From assembly GCA_021496925.1 (NCBI GenBank), contig CP053915.1, positions 2,046,001 to 2,110,000 of the forward strand: 64,000 bases of DNA, given 5' to 3'. Of this stretch, positions 1 to 7,972 are shown piece after piece (position 1 is the first letter of the stretch; each line of letters starts with the position of its first letter). The position numbers and the translations under genes were made by a program. Origin of the DNA: Acidovorax sp. YS12 (GTDB taxonomy: Bacteria; Pseudomonadota; Gammaproteobacteria; Burkholderiales; Burkholderiaceae_C). The notes below the pieces were generated by a model. The model made no database searches. It was not told where the DNA came from and was given only the letters and a program-made list of their open reading frames with translations.

Positions 1-1
1 G

Positions 2-976
2 GCCGACACCCGGGGCGCCAGGCGCGCCGTGGTCACGGGCCTGCTCGTCTCGGCCAGTGCGGGCCTCGCCTACCTGGCGTCGCTGGCTTGCGCCACGCCC
101 GCCGCCTCGGCCGGGGTGCTGCTGCTGGGGCGCGTGCTGCTGGGCTGCGGCGAGAGCCTGGTCGTCACCGGCGCGCTGAGCTGGGGCGTGGGCCTGGCCG
201 GGCCGCAGAACGCGGGCAAGGTGATGGCCTGGGTGGGCATCGCCATGTACGGCGCCTACGCCCTGGGCGCCCCGGCGGGCGTGGCCGTGCATGCGGCCCA
301 CGGCTTCGCGGGCATTGCCGCCGCGAGCTGCCTGGCCCCGCTGCTGGCGCTGGGCGCGGTGTGGGGCGTGCGGGCGGTGGCGCCCACGGCGGCGCGGCGC
401 ACGCCGTTCTACCGCGTGCTGGGCAGCGTCTGGCTGCCCGGGCTGGGGCTGGCGCTGTCCAGCGTGGGCTTCGGCGTCCTCACCGCCTTCATCGCCCTGC
501 TGTTCGCGGCCAAGGGCTGGGGCAACGCGGGCCTGGCGTTCACGGCGTTCGGCCTGGCCTTCATCGGCGCGCGCCTGGTCTTCGGCCACCTGCCCGACCG
601 GCTGGGCGGCGCGCGCGTCGCGCTCGCCTGCGTGGTCGTCGAGGCCGTGGGGCAGTTGCTGATCTGGGGCGCCGACACGGCCGCCCTGGCCTACCTGGGC
701 GCGGCCCTGACGGGGTTCGGCTACTCGCTGGCGTTTCCCGGCTTCGGCGTGGAGGCGGTGCGCCGCGCGCCGCCGCAGAGCCGGGGCGTGGCCATGGGCG
801 CCTACGTGGCGTTCCTGGACATCGCGCTGGGCATCACCGGCCCGGCCCTGGGCGCGGTGGCCGGCGCCTGGAACGTGGGCGCGGTGTACCTGGCCGGCGC
901 CGTGGCCGTGGGCCTGTCGCTGCTGGTGGCCGTGGGCCTGCTGGCGGCGCCGCTGCCGGGAGGCCGCCATGCGTGA
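2..976 (+). CDS. MFS transporter, 5'-truncated by window edge
   Basis: Major facilitator superfamily permease. The frame is open from base 2, so the true start and roughly the first two helices lie outside the window; the GTG at 29 is internal. What remains is about 325 residues with some ten hydrophobic segments. A basic cytoplasmic loop of the type G-x-x-x-D-R-x-G-x-R (around GHLPDRLGGAR) is the MFS motif A repeat of the second half. It resembles the YhhS/YfcJ branch of drug/sugar exporters. The 3' end overlaps the siderophore-interacting protein gene by 8 bases, implying translational coupling. I infer a role in siderophore or metallophore export or uptake from that neighbour only. Confidence 0.85.
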   Translation, partial: ADTRGARRAVVTGLLVSASAGLAYLASLACATPAASAGVLLLGRVLLGCGESLVVTGALSWGVGLAGPQNAGKVMAWVGIAMYGAYALGAPAGVAVHAAHGFAGIAAASCLAPLLALGAVWGVRAVAPTAARRTPFYRVLGSVWLPGLGLALSSVGFGVLTAFIALLFAAKGWGNAGLAFTAFGLAFIGARLVFGHLPDRLGGARVALACVVVEAVGQLLIWGADTAALAYLGAALTGFGYSLAFPGFGVEAVRRAPPQSRGVAMGAYVAFLDIALGITGPALGAVAGAWNVGAVYLAGAVAVGLSLLVAVGLLAAPLPGGRHA

Positions 977-1703
977 CGCGACCCCGCCCCGCACGGCGCG
1001 CGCGCTGGCCGAGGTGCTGGCCGCCCGCACGCTCACGCCGCACATGCGGCGCATCACGCTGGGCGGCGCCGAGGTCGCCCGCTTCCTGCAGGCGGACGGC
1101 ATCGGCGCGCCAGCCGCCTGGGTGAAGGTGTTCCTGCCCTGCGGCACGGGCCGCGCCTACACCCTGCGGCACATCGACCGCGCGGCGGGAACGCTGGACG
1201 TGGACTTCGTCCTGCACGGGCACGGCCCGGCATCCGGCCCGGCCTCGGCCTGGGCCGCCCAGGCGCGGGCCGGGGAGCGCGTCGGCATCGCGGGGCCGCG
1301 CGGCGGCGGCTTCGCGCTGCCCGCCGACGCCCGCTGGGTGCTGCTCGCCGGGGACGCCACCGCCCTGCCGGCCCTGCAGCGCATCGCCAGCGCGCTGCCC
1401 GCGCACGTGCAGGCCAAGGTGTACGCCGAGGTGCCCAAGGCCGCCGACCAGCAGCCCATCGACAGTCCCGCCCGGCTGCGCACGGAATGGTTCACCGAAC
1501 GCCAGGCCCCGGGCCTGGCCCTGTGCCAGGCGCTGCTGCACCGCCCGCTGCCCCCGGGGCCGGGCTATTTGTGGATGGCGGGGGAGTCGCAGGCCATGCG
1601 CACCCTGCGGCAGCACTACCTGCAGGCGCGCGAGATGGAACCCCGGCGCCTGCATGCCCAGGGGTACTGGAAGGCCGGCCAGGCCGACCACCGCGAGGGC
1701 TGA
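969..1703 (+). CDS. Siderophore-interacting protein (FAD ferric-siderophore reductase, ViuB/YqjH type)
   Basis: 244-residue cytoplasmic flavoprotein expected to reduce ferric siderophores with NAD(P)H so that iron is released. The FAD-binding domain carries the R-x-Y-T-x-R signature (RAYTLR, residues 62-67). The Gly-rich segment AGPRGG follows, then the NAD(P)-binding SIP domain with WVLLAGDATALPAL near the middle and the C-terminal WMAGESQAMR region. Length matches the family. The ATG at 969 overlaps the upstream MFS gene, and the two probably form an iron-acquisition operon that continues leftwards outside the window. It is convergent with the LysR gene, with only 18 bases between them and no clear terminator. 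Confidence 0.9.
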   Translation: MRDATPPRTARALAEVLAARTLTPHMRRITLGGAEVARFLQADGIGAPAAWVKVFLPCGTGRAYTLRHIDRAAGTLDVDFVLHGHGPASGPASAWAAQARAGERVGIAGPRGGGFALPADARWVLLAGDATALPALQRIASALPAHVQAKVYAEVPKAADQQPIDSPARLRTEWFTERQAPGLALCQALLHRPLPPGPGYLWMAGESQAMRTLRQHYLQAREMEPRRLHAQGYWKAGQADHREG

Positions 1704-1721
1704 GGGCCGACCACCTGACGA

Positions 1722-2579
1722 TCACGCGCGCACCGCGCTCCGGAACGCAGTGGCCAGCGCATCCAGCGCGTCGCGCGGCCGCCCGGCGCGCACCCGCGTG
1801 TGCAGCAGCACCGGCAGGCGCGGCAGGGCGGGCAGCCCGAGCCTGCGGCCCACGTCCTCGGCCCCCAGCGGCAGCATGCGCGGCGCCAGCGCGGCCACGC
1901 CCAGGCCGGCCATGACGGCGGCGGCCACGGCGGCGATGCCGCCGCCGGTGAACACCTCCGTCCACGGCACGCCCGCCGCGTCGAGCACCTGCCCGGCCAG
2001 CGCGCGCACGCCGCAGGGCGCGGCCATCGTGGCCAGCGGCAGCGGCTCGCCCGCGCGCGGCTGCCAGCCCGGCGCGGCGAACCAGCCGAAGGGCTCCTCG
2101 GCCAGCAGCTCGCCATCGCCACGGCCCGCGTCCAGGCGCACGATGGCGGCGTCCAGCTCGCGCCGGTCGAAGCGCTGCAGCAGCTCGCCCGACGAAGCGA
2201 TGCGGATCTCGATCAGCAACTGCGGCGCCTGGGCGTTCATGCGCGCGATGAGCGCGGGCAGCTCCAGCCCCGCCACGTGGTCGCTGATGCCCACGGCCAG
2301 GCGCTCGCGCGCCGTGGCACCCGCGGCCAGCGCGCGCGCGTGCGCCTCCAGCAGGGCGCGCGCATGGCCGAGAAAGGCCGCGCCCTGCGCGGAAAGCTGC
2401 ACGTGGCGCGGCGTGCGCTCGATCAGCCGCACGCCCAGCCGCGCCTCCAGCCGCTTGAGCTTGAGGCTCACGGCCGCCTGCGTGGCGCCCAGGGCGTCGG
2501 CGGTGCGGGTGAAGCTGCCCAGTTCGGCGATACGGACGAAGGCCTGGACGGCGTCGAGGTCGAGGGGGCGGTCAATCAT
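1722..2579 (-). CDS. LysR-family transcriptional regulator
   Basis: 285-residue DNA-binding regulator. The N-terminal winged HTH (residues about 5-63: DLDAVQAFVRIAELGSFTRT, then AVSLKLKRLEARLG) is followed by a periplasmic-binding-protein-like effector domain. Length is typical. ATG at 2577-2579 is the only good start. It is divergent from the tautomerase gene across a short, strikingly AT-rich spacer, the usual LysR arrangement, so the tautomerase is its likely target. The inducer cannot be predicted. Autorepression through the same spacer is likely by family habit. Confidence 0.93.
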   Translation of the reverse strand: MIDRPLDLDAVQAFVRIAELGSFTRTADALGATQAAVSLKLKRLEARLGVRLIERTPRHVQLSAQGAAFLGHARALLEAHARALAAGATARERLAVGISDHVAGLELPALIARMNAQAPQLLIEIRIASSGELLQRFDRRELDAAIVRLDAGRGDGELLAEEPFGWFAAPGWQPRAGEPLPLATMAAPCGVRALAGQVLDAAGVPWTEVFTGGGIAAVAAAVMAGLGVAALAPRMLPLGAEDVGRRLGLPALPRLPVLLHTRVRAGRPRDALDALATAFRSAVRA

Positions 2580-2588
2580 TTCAAAAAA

Positions 2589-2613
2589 TTATCTCTGATA
2601 TTTTTTTTGATAA
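2589..2613. promoter_or_regulatory. Candidate LysR operator in divergent spacer
   Basis: Inverted half-sites TTATC and GATAA are separated by 15 bases inside an AT-rich tract between the divergent LysR and tautomerase genes. The dyad resembles LysR-type sites (T-N11-A class) but the spacing is not canonical, so this is only a positional candidate. Confidence 0.35.
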
Positions 2614-2654
2614 CTTGTTGAAATCATTCTCGCATCCTAAGGTGGCACCCATCG

Positions 2655-2666
2655 CCCCCCCCCCCC
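2655..2666. repeat. Run of 12 cytosines upstream of the tautomerase ribosome-binding site
   Basis: A (C)12 homopolymer immediately precedes the AAAGGAA ribosome-binding site of the tautomerase. Such tracts slip during replication and are also prone to sequencing error. A length change here would alter the leader, not the reading frame. Confidence 0.8.
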
Positions 2667-2678
2667 AAAGGAACCACC

Positions 2679-3071
2679 ATGCCCCTCGTTCACATCGCCC
2701 TGCGCGCCGGCAAGCCGCCGGCCTACCGGCAAGCGCTCTGCGACGGCGTGTACCACGCGCTGCAGGAGACCTTCGACGTGCCCGAGGACGACCAGTTCAT
2801 GGCCATCACCGAGCACGAGGCCGCCAACTTCCGCTACGGCGCGGCCTACCTGGGCGTGGCGCGCAGCGACGACTTGGTGTTCATCCAGATCACCGCCAGC
2901 GCCACCCGCACGGCGGCGCAGAAGAAGGCGCTGTACCGGCGCATCGCCGAGCGGCTCGGCCAGCAGCCCGGCCTGCGGCCCGAGGACGTGTTCGTGAACC
3001 TCGTCGAGGTGGCCCGGGAGAACTGGTCTCTGGGCCTCGGGCAGGCGCAGTACGCCGAGGAATTTCGATAA
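2679..3071 (+). CDS. Tautomerase-family protein (4-oxalocrotonate tautomerase superfamily, long form)
   Basis: 130-residue protein beginning M-P-L-V-H, leaving Pro as residue 1 after Met removal, the catalytic base of the 4-OT superfamily. At about 130 residues it matches the fused long tautomerase_2 type rather than the 62-residue 4-OT subunit. The ATG follows AAAGGAACCACC. The probable reaction is keto-enol tautomerisation or a promiscuous hydratase/dehalogenase activity; the substrate is unknown. Divergent from the LysR gene, which probably controls it. A degenerate copy of the dispersed hairpin repeat begins at its stop codon. Confidence 0.85.
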   Translation: MPLVHIALRAGKPPAYRQALCDGVYHALQETFDVPEDDQFMAITEHEAANFRYGAAYLGVARSDDLVFIQITASATRTAAQKKALYRRIAERLGQQPGLRPEDVFVNLVEVARENWSLGLGQAQYAEEFR

Positions 3072-3119
3072 AAATGGCCACTAGCCCTTTCCCAGCAAGC
3101 GCAAGGAGCTCCTGAAAGC
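3070..3119 (+). repeat. Degenerate copy of dispersed ~50-bp hairpin repeat
   Basis: Shows the family core CCCAGCAAGCGCAAG-GAGCT-CCTGAAAG, a diverged version of the unit seen complete at 7912 and 47548. It lies between the tautomerase and the convergent AraC gene. Confidence 0.5.
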
Positions 3120-3130
3120 AGAGCAACCGC

Positions 3131-4120
3131 TCAAGGCTCCGCACCCTGCCGCGCACGCCACTGCACCGGCGTGCACCCCGTCCAGCGCTTGAACGCGCGC
3201 CAGAACACCGCCGGCTCGGCAAAGCCCAGCGCCTGGCCAATGTCGGCCAGCGCGCGCCCGGGCTGCGCCACGGCCTGCAGCGCGGCCTCGCGCCGCACGG
3301 CGTCCCGCAGCGCCGAGAAGCTCAGCTGCTGCGCCCGCATGCGCCGCGCCAGCGTGCGCTCGCTCAGGCCCAGCGCCTGCGCGGCCTCGGCGCGCGTGGG
3401 CACGCGGCCGGGCAGCGCGGCGGCGATCCAGGCGCGCAGCTCCTGCGCCAGCGCGCCGCCCTCGTGCAGCACCGCCAGGCGCTGCGCCGCGTACTGGTGG
3501 TGCAGGCGCGCCAGTTGCGCGTCGGCCTGGGGCAGGGGCGCGTCGAGCAGCGCGTTGTCCAGCAGCACGCCGCTGAACGCCTGCTCGAACGCCACCGGGC
3601 AGCCGAAGGCCTCGCGGTAGCCCGCCAGCGGCCCCACGCGCGGCTGGCTGAACTGCACCTGCAGCGGGCGCACGGCCTGGCCCGTGACCCAGCGCGAGAA
3701 CGCCACCACCGCCGCCAGCACCGCCTCGATCTGGTGCGGGCTGAACGCCAGCGCGCCCTGGCGCGGGTGGTAGACCACCCAGCCCGCCTGCGCGCCCGCG
3801 ATCATCTGGAAGCGCCCGCCGTCGCTGATCAGGCGCTGGTACTGCTGCACCACGCCGATCGCCCCGCGCAGGCTGGGCGCGGACTGCAGCAGGTAGCTCA
3901 CCACGTTGAAGCTGCCCGGCCCCACCAGCGCCCCGGCCTTGAGGCCAAAGCCCGCGTCCTGCGTGCAGTGCGCCGCCGCGCGCCACAGCCGCGTGATGTG
4001 GTCGATGGGCCAGCGCTCGCGCGCCAGCTCGGCCGGGGCAATGCCGGCCTGCGCCAGCAGGCGCGCGCGCGGCACCCCGGCGCGCTCGCCCGCCGCGAGC
4101 ACGGTGTTCACCCAGCTCAT
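3131..4120 (-). CDS. AraC-family transcriptional regulator (OruR/ArgR-type N-terminal domain)
   Basis: 329-residue regulator. The N-terminal ligand-sensing domain is of the arabinose-binding-like OruR class (VGPGSFNVVSYLLQSAPSLRGAI). The C-terminal AraC double HTH occupies about the last 100 residues (LGLSERTLARRMRAQQLSFSAL, then ADIGQALGFAEPAVFWRAFKRWTGCTP). The longest frame starts with TTG at 4144; the ATG at 4118-4120 (MSWVNTV) fits the family better and is used here. Divergent from the FAD dehydrogenase operon and probably its activator. Confidence 0.92.
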   Translation of the reverse strand: MSWVNTVLAAGERAGVPRARLLAQAGIAPAELARERWPIDHITRLWRAAAHCTQDAGFGLKAGALVGPGSFNVVSYLLQSAPSLRGAIGVVQQYQRLISDGGRFQMIAGAQAGWVVYHPRQGALAFSPHQIEAVLAAVVAFSRWVTGQAVRPLQVQFSQPRVGPLAGYREAFGCPVAFEQAFSGVLLDNALLDAPLPQADAQLARLHHQYAAQRLAVLHEGGALAQELRAWIAAALPGRVPTRAEAAQALGLSERTLARRMRAQQLSFSALRDAVRREAALQAVAQPGRALADIGQALGFAEPAVFWRAFKRWTGCTPVQWRARQGAEP

Positions 4121-4135
4121 CGATACGCTGGCCTG

Positions 4136-4166
4136 CAAAGTCAAAACAGATGGCCTCCAAAGTCAA
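4136..4166. promoter_or_regulatory. Direct-repeat operator candidate for the AraC regulator
   Basis: Two identical copies of CAAAGTCAA (4136-4144 and 4158-4166) lie in the same orientation with starts 22 bases apart, two helical turns, in the spacer between the AraC gene and the FAD dehydrogenase operon. AraC proteins typically bind such direct repeats. The site is placed to act on the rightward operon and on its own gene. Confidence 0.55.
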
Positions 4167-4238
4167 TGTAAACCCATCATAAGGGCCTATCGTTGCCAGC
4201 CAGCGCACCGCCCAGAGTGCGCGCAAGGAGACTGCCGC

Positions 4239-5846
4239 ATGGCAACCCAACATTCCGACGCCGTCGTCCTCGGCGGCGGCCTGGCCGGCATCGTGGCCGC
4301 GCTGGAGCTGCTGCGCGCGGGCCAGCGCGTCACGCTGGTGGACCGCGATACGCCCGAACGCTTCGGCGGCCTGGCCCTGTGGGCCTTCGGCGGCATGGCG
4401 CTGGTGGGCACACCGCTGCAGGCGAAGATGAAGATCCCCGACACGCCCGAGCGCGCGCTGGCCGACTGGCTGCGCTTTGGCGAACTCGGGCCCGAGGACC
4501 ATTGGCCCCGCGCCTGGGCGCGCCACTACGTAGAGCACTCGCGCGCCCAGGTGCACGACTGGCTGGTGCAGGAGGGCGTGAAGTTCATGCCCGCCGTGAA
4601 CTGGGTGGAGCGCGGGCTGCACGGCGACGGCAACAGCCTGCCGCGCTACCACATCGTCTGGGGCACCGCGCGCGAACTCACACGCTGCCTGGTGGCTGCG
4701 CTGCGCCGCGCGGGCGAAGGCGGCATGCTCACGCTGCTGCACGGCCACCGCGCCACGGCACTGGAGCGGCAGAACGGCCGCATCGCGGGCGCCATCGCCG
4801 TCAACGAGGCCACGGGCGAGGAAGTGCGCCTGCAAGCGCCCGTGGTAGTGCTGGCCATGGGCGGCATCAACGGAGGGCACGAGGAAACGCGCGCCAACTG
4901 GCCCCCGGGCAGGCCGCAACCCGCCGCCATGCTCAACGGCGCGCACCCCTTCGCCGACGGCAAGCTGCACCGCCACGCCGCCACGCTGGGCGCGCAGATC
5001 ACCCACGCGGGCGAGATGTGGAACTACGCGGCGGGCTTTCCGCACCCATTCCCGCATTTCGACGGGCACGGCCTGTCGGCCATTCCGTGCAAGTCGGCGC
5101 TGTGGCTGAACCACCGGGGCGAGCGCATCGGCCCCGAGCCGCTGGTGACCGGCTTCGACACGCACTGGCTGTGCCAGCGCGTGGCGCAGCAGGAAAAGCC
5201 CTGGACCTGGCACCTGCTCAACTGGCGCATCGCGGCCAAGGAGTTCGCCATCTCCGGCGCCGAGCACAACCAGCGCATCCGCGACAGGCAGTTCCCGCTG
5301 TTCCTCAAGGAAACGCTGCTGGGCAACCACCGCCTGGTGCGGCAGATGCAGCGGCAAAGCCCGCATTTCCTGGTGGACGACACGCTGGCCGGGCTGGCCG
5401 CGAAGATGAATGCGCTGACCTGCTCGCTCGACGTGGCACCCGAGGCATTGCAGGCCACGGCCGATGCGTTCGACGCCAACTTCGCCCACGGCAGCAAGCT
5501 GCACAACGACGACCAGATCCGCCGCATCCTGCACGCGCGCCAGTGGGGGCCGGACAAGCTGCGCACCTGCGCGCCCGCGCCGCTGCAACAACCCGGCGCG
5601 GGGCCGTTCATCGCCATCCAGATGCAGCTCATCACGCGCAAGAGCCTGGGCGGGCTGCAAACGGATTTGCAAAGCCGCGTGCTCGACGGCGCGGGCCAGC
5701 CCATCGGCGGCCTGTACTGCGTGGGCGAGGCGGCGGGCTTCGGCGGCGGCGGGGCCAATGGCAAGCGCTCGCTGGAGGGCACCTTCCTGCCCGGCTGCAT
5801 CCTCACGGGCCGGGCGGCGGCGCGCGCCATCGCGGCCGGCGGCTGA
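4239..5846 (+). CDS. FAD-binding dehydrogenase, 3-ketosteroid-dehydrogenase/fumarate-reductase flavoprotein type
   Basis: 535-residue flavoprotein of the KstD/FrdA superfamily (the COG3573-like predicted oxidoreductase group). The dinucleotide-binding motif GGGLAGIVAA is near residue 12 and a C-terminal FAD loop GLYCVGEAAGFGGGGANGKRS is clear. The frame extends far upstream, but the ATG at 4239 follows AAGGAG and places the FAD motif at the N-terminus. First gene of a four-gene operon with a BASS transporter, an FMN hydroxyacid oxidase and a ThDP enzyme. Steroid, bile-acid-like or dicarboxylate substrates are possible; the sequence alone does not decide. Confidence 0.88.
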   Translation: MATQHSDAVVLGGGLAGIVAALELLRAGQRVTLVDRDTPERFGGLALWAFGGMALVGTPLQAKMKIPDTPERALADWLRFGELGPEDHWPRAWARHYVEHSRAQVHDWLVQEGVKFMPAVNWVERGLHGDGNSLPRYHIVWGTARELTRCLVAALRRAGEGGMLTLLHGHRATALERQNGRIAGAIAVNEATGEEVRLQAPVVVLAMGGINGGHEETRANWPPGRPQPAAMLNGAHPFADGKLHRHAATLGAQITHAGEMWNYAAGFPHPFPHFDGHGLSAIPCKSALWLNHRGERIGPEPLVTGFDTHWLCQRVAQQEKPWTWHLLNWRIAAKEFAISGAEHNQRIRDRQFPLFLKETLLGNHRLVRQMQRQSPHFLVDDTLAGLAAKMNALTCSLDVAPEALQATADAFDANFAHGSKLHNDDQIRRILHARQWGPDKLRTCAPAPLQQPGAGPFIAIQMQLITRKSLGGLQTDLQSRVLDGAGQPIGGLYCVGEAAGFGGGGANGKRSLEGTFLPGCILTGRAAARAIAAGG

Positions 5847-5874
5847 GACAACCACGGCGAAAGGAGACGACACC

Positions 5875-6765
5875 ATGCAGGGAGACATCGTTTCGGGCGT
5901 GCTGCTGCCGCTCATCCTGGCGTTCATCATGTTCTCGCTCGGCCTGGGGCTTACGCCGGCCGACTTCCGGCGCATCCTGGCGCAGCCGCGCGCGCTGCTG
6001 GTGGGCGTGGCCTGCCACTTCGTGCTGCTGCCGCTGGTCTGCTACCTCATGCTCACGCTGCTCGGCATGGGCGGCGTGTTCGCCGTGGGCTTCATGATCC
6101 TGGCCGCCTGCCCCACGGGCAGCACGTCGAACCTGCTGACCTACCTGGCGCGCGGCGACGTGGCGCTGGCGCTGAGCTTCACCGCCGTGGCCAGCGTGCT
6201 CACCATCTTCACGCTGCCGCTGGTCGTCACCTGGGCGCTGGGCCACTTCCTCGGCGCGGCGCGCGCCGTGGACGTGCCCGTGGGCCTGATGATGGGCCAG
6301 GTAGCGCTGGTGCTGGGCGTGCCCGTCAGCCTGGGCATGTGGGTGCGACGGCGCTTTGCCGCCTGGGCGCTGCGTTTCGAGCCGCGCGCCACGAAGGTGG
6401 CCACGGTGCTGTTCGTGCTCATCGTGGTGCTGGCCGTGGCCAAGAACTGGGCGCTGCTGGTGGACAACTTCGGCTCGCTCGCGCCCTTCGCCGTGGTGCT
6501 CAACCTCAGCATGCTCACGCTGGGCTTCGCCGTGGCCTGGGCCGCGCGGCTGTCCTACCGCCAGTCGGTCACGCTGGGTATCGAGACGGCGGTGCAGAAC
6601 GCCGCGCTGGCGCTGGTGATCGCCAGCACCGTGCTCAAGGACGACGCCATGGCCATCCCCGGCGCGCTCTACGGCGTGCTGATGTACGCCGGCGGGCTGG
6701 TCTTCGCGCTGGCCATGCGGCGCTTCGGCCACGGCCGCGCCACGGAGGCCGCCCATGCTGCCTGA
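5875..6765 (+). CDS. Bile acid:sodium symporter family (BASS) transporter
   Basis: 296-residue inner-membrane protein with nine or ten hydrophobic helices. The helix-break signatures of the SBF fold are visible: LAACPTGSTSNLLTYLARGDVALA and ETAVQNAALALVIA, where unwound helices bind sodium and substrate in this family. Start ATG 5875 follows AAAGGAGACGACACC, 28 bases after the dehydrogenase stop. It ends inside the next gene (11-base overlap). It probably imports the organic anion that the neighbouring enzymes oxidise. Confidence 0.9.
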   Translation: MQGDIVSGVLLPLILAFIMFSLGLGLTPADFRRILAQPRALLVGVACHFVLLPLVCYLMLTLLGMGGVFAVGFMILAACPTGSTSNLLTYLARGDVALALSFTAVASVLTIFTLPLVVTWALGHFLGAARAVDVPVGLMMGQVALVLGVPVSLGMWVRRRFAAWALRFEPRATKVATVLFVLIVVLAVAKNWALLVDNFGSLAPFAVVLNLSMLTLGFAVAWAARLSYRQSVTLGIETAVQNAALALVIASTVLKDDAMAIPGALYGVLMYAGGLVFALAMRRFGHGRATEAAHAA

Positions 6766-7912
6766 CCTGTCCTACCCCGCCTCCACCGAGGACTGGCGCC
6801 GCCTGGCCGCCAAGCGCCTGCCGCGCTTCCTGTTCGACTACATCGACGGCGGCGCCAGCGCCGAGCGCACGCTGGCCGCCAACGTGAGCGACCTTGCCGC
6901 CCTGCGCCTGCGCCAGCGCGTGCTGGTGGACATGGCCCAGGTGGACACCCGCGCCACCCTGGCGGGCCAGCCCTGCGCAATGCCGCTGGCGCTGGCGCCC
7001 ATTGGCCTGGCCGGCATGGCCGCGCGCCGGGGCGAGGCACAGGCCGCGCGCGCCGCGCACGCGGCGGGCGTGCCGTTCACGCTCTCCACCGTGGGCATCT
7101 GCGCGCTGGATGAAGTGGCCGCCGCCAGCGCGCCGCCCTGGTTCCAGCTCTACATGCTGCGCGACCGCGGCGCCGTGCGCGCGCTGCTGGACGATGCGTG
7201 GGCCGCAGGCTGCCGCACGCTGGTCTTCACCGTCGACCTGCCGCTGCCCGGCATGCGCCTGCGCGACATCCGCCACGGCATGGCCGCCAGTGGCGCGCGC
7301 CCCGCGCTCATCCGGGCCGCGCAGGTGCTGGCGCGCCCCGGCTGGGTGTGGAACGTGGCGCTGCGCGGCAAGCCGCTGCGCTTTGGCAACCTGACCGCGC
7401 AGGTGCCCGGCGCGCGCGACCTGAACGCCTTCAAGGCCTGGGTGGACGCGCAGTTCGACCCCGGCGTGACGTGGAAGGACATCGAATGGCTGCGCGGCCA
7501 GTGGCAGGGCCGCCTGCTGCTCAAGGGCATCCTCGACGTGGAGGACGCGCGCGCCGCCGTGGCCGTGGGCGCACAGGGCATCGTCGTCTCCAACCACGGC
7601 GGGCGCCAGCTCGATTCCGTGGCCTCGACCGCTTCCAAGCTGCCCGCCATCGCCCAGGCCGTGGGCGCGCAGACCGAGGTGCTGATGGACGGCGGCGTGC
7701 GCGGCGGCGTGGACATCTTCAAGGCCCTGGCGCTGGGCGCGCGCGGCGTGCTCGTGGGCCGCCCCTGGGTCTGGGCGCTGGCCGCGCAGGGCGAGGCGGG
7801 CGTGCGCACGCTGCTGGCCCAGTGGCAGCGCGAGCTGCTGCTGGCGATGACGCTGGCGGGCGTGACGCGCACCGCCGACATCGGCCCGCGGCACCTCGAC
7901 ACGGATTCATAG
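6755..7912 (+). CDS. FMN-dependent alpha-hydroxy-acid oxidase/dehydrogenase (LldD/glycolate-oxidase family)
   Basis: 385-residue TIM-barrel flavoprotein. The hallmark S-N-H-G-G-R-Q-L-D begins at residue 279 with the catalytic His at 281. Upstream FMN contacts (LAPIGLAGMAARRGE, STVGICALDEVA) and the phosphate loop DGGVRGGVDIFKALALGARGV are present. The family oxidises L-lactate, glycolate, mandelate and similar 2-hydroxy acids to 2-oxo acids. ATG 6755 overlaps the transporter gene. Downstream, a ThDP enzyme could act on the 2-oxo acid produced, which makes a mandelate-like two-step route an attractive inference. Confidence 0.9.
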   Translation: MLPDLSYPASTEDWRRLAAKRLPRFLFDYIDGGASAERTLAANVSDLAALRLRQRVLVDMAQVDTRATLAGQPCAMPLALAPIGLAGMAARRGEAQAARAAHAAGVPFTLSTVGICALDEVAAASAPPWFQLYMLRDRGAVRALLDDAWAAGCRTLVFTVDLPLPGMRLRDIRHGMAASGARPALIRAAQVLARPGWVWNVALRGKPLRFGNLTAQVPGARDLNAFKAWVDAQFDPGVTWKDIEWLRGQWQGRLLLKGILDVEDARAAVAVGAQGIVVSNHGGRQLDSVASTASKLPAIAQAVGAQTEVLMDGGVRGGVDIFKALALGARGVLVGRPWVWALAAQGEAGVRTLLAQWQRELLLAMTLAGVTRTADIGPRHLDTDS

Positions 7913-7962
7913 CCAAATCAGCCTCTAGCGCTTACAGGACAAGCGCAAGCAGCTATCAAAAA
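7912..7962 (+). repeat. Dispersed ~50-bp hairpin repeat, forward copy
   Basis: Core GCGCTT-ACAGGAC-AAGCGC hairpin followed by AGCAGCTATCAAAA. The copy fills the spacer from the oxidase stop codon to just before the ThDP-enzyme start, and its A-rich tail runs straight into the AAAGGAG ribosome-binding site. Confidence 0.85.
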
Positions 7963-7972
7963 AGGAGAAACC

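Noticed and set aside
4140..4160. Possible further copy of the 50-bp repeat (AAAACAGATGGCCTCCA)
   Set aside because: Only the linker-like part matches and the AAGCGC hairpin is absent; the direct repeats there are better explained as an AraC site.
3081..5975. 964-residue open frame on the minus strand
   Set aside because: It runs antisense through the FAD dehydrogenase and in another frame of the AraC gene. Its product is His/Gln/Arg/Ala-rich with no domain, the usual shadow of high-GC codon bias.
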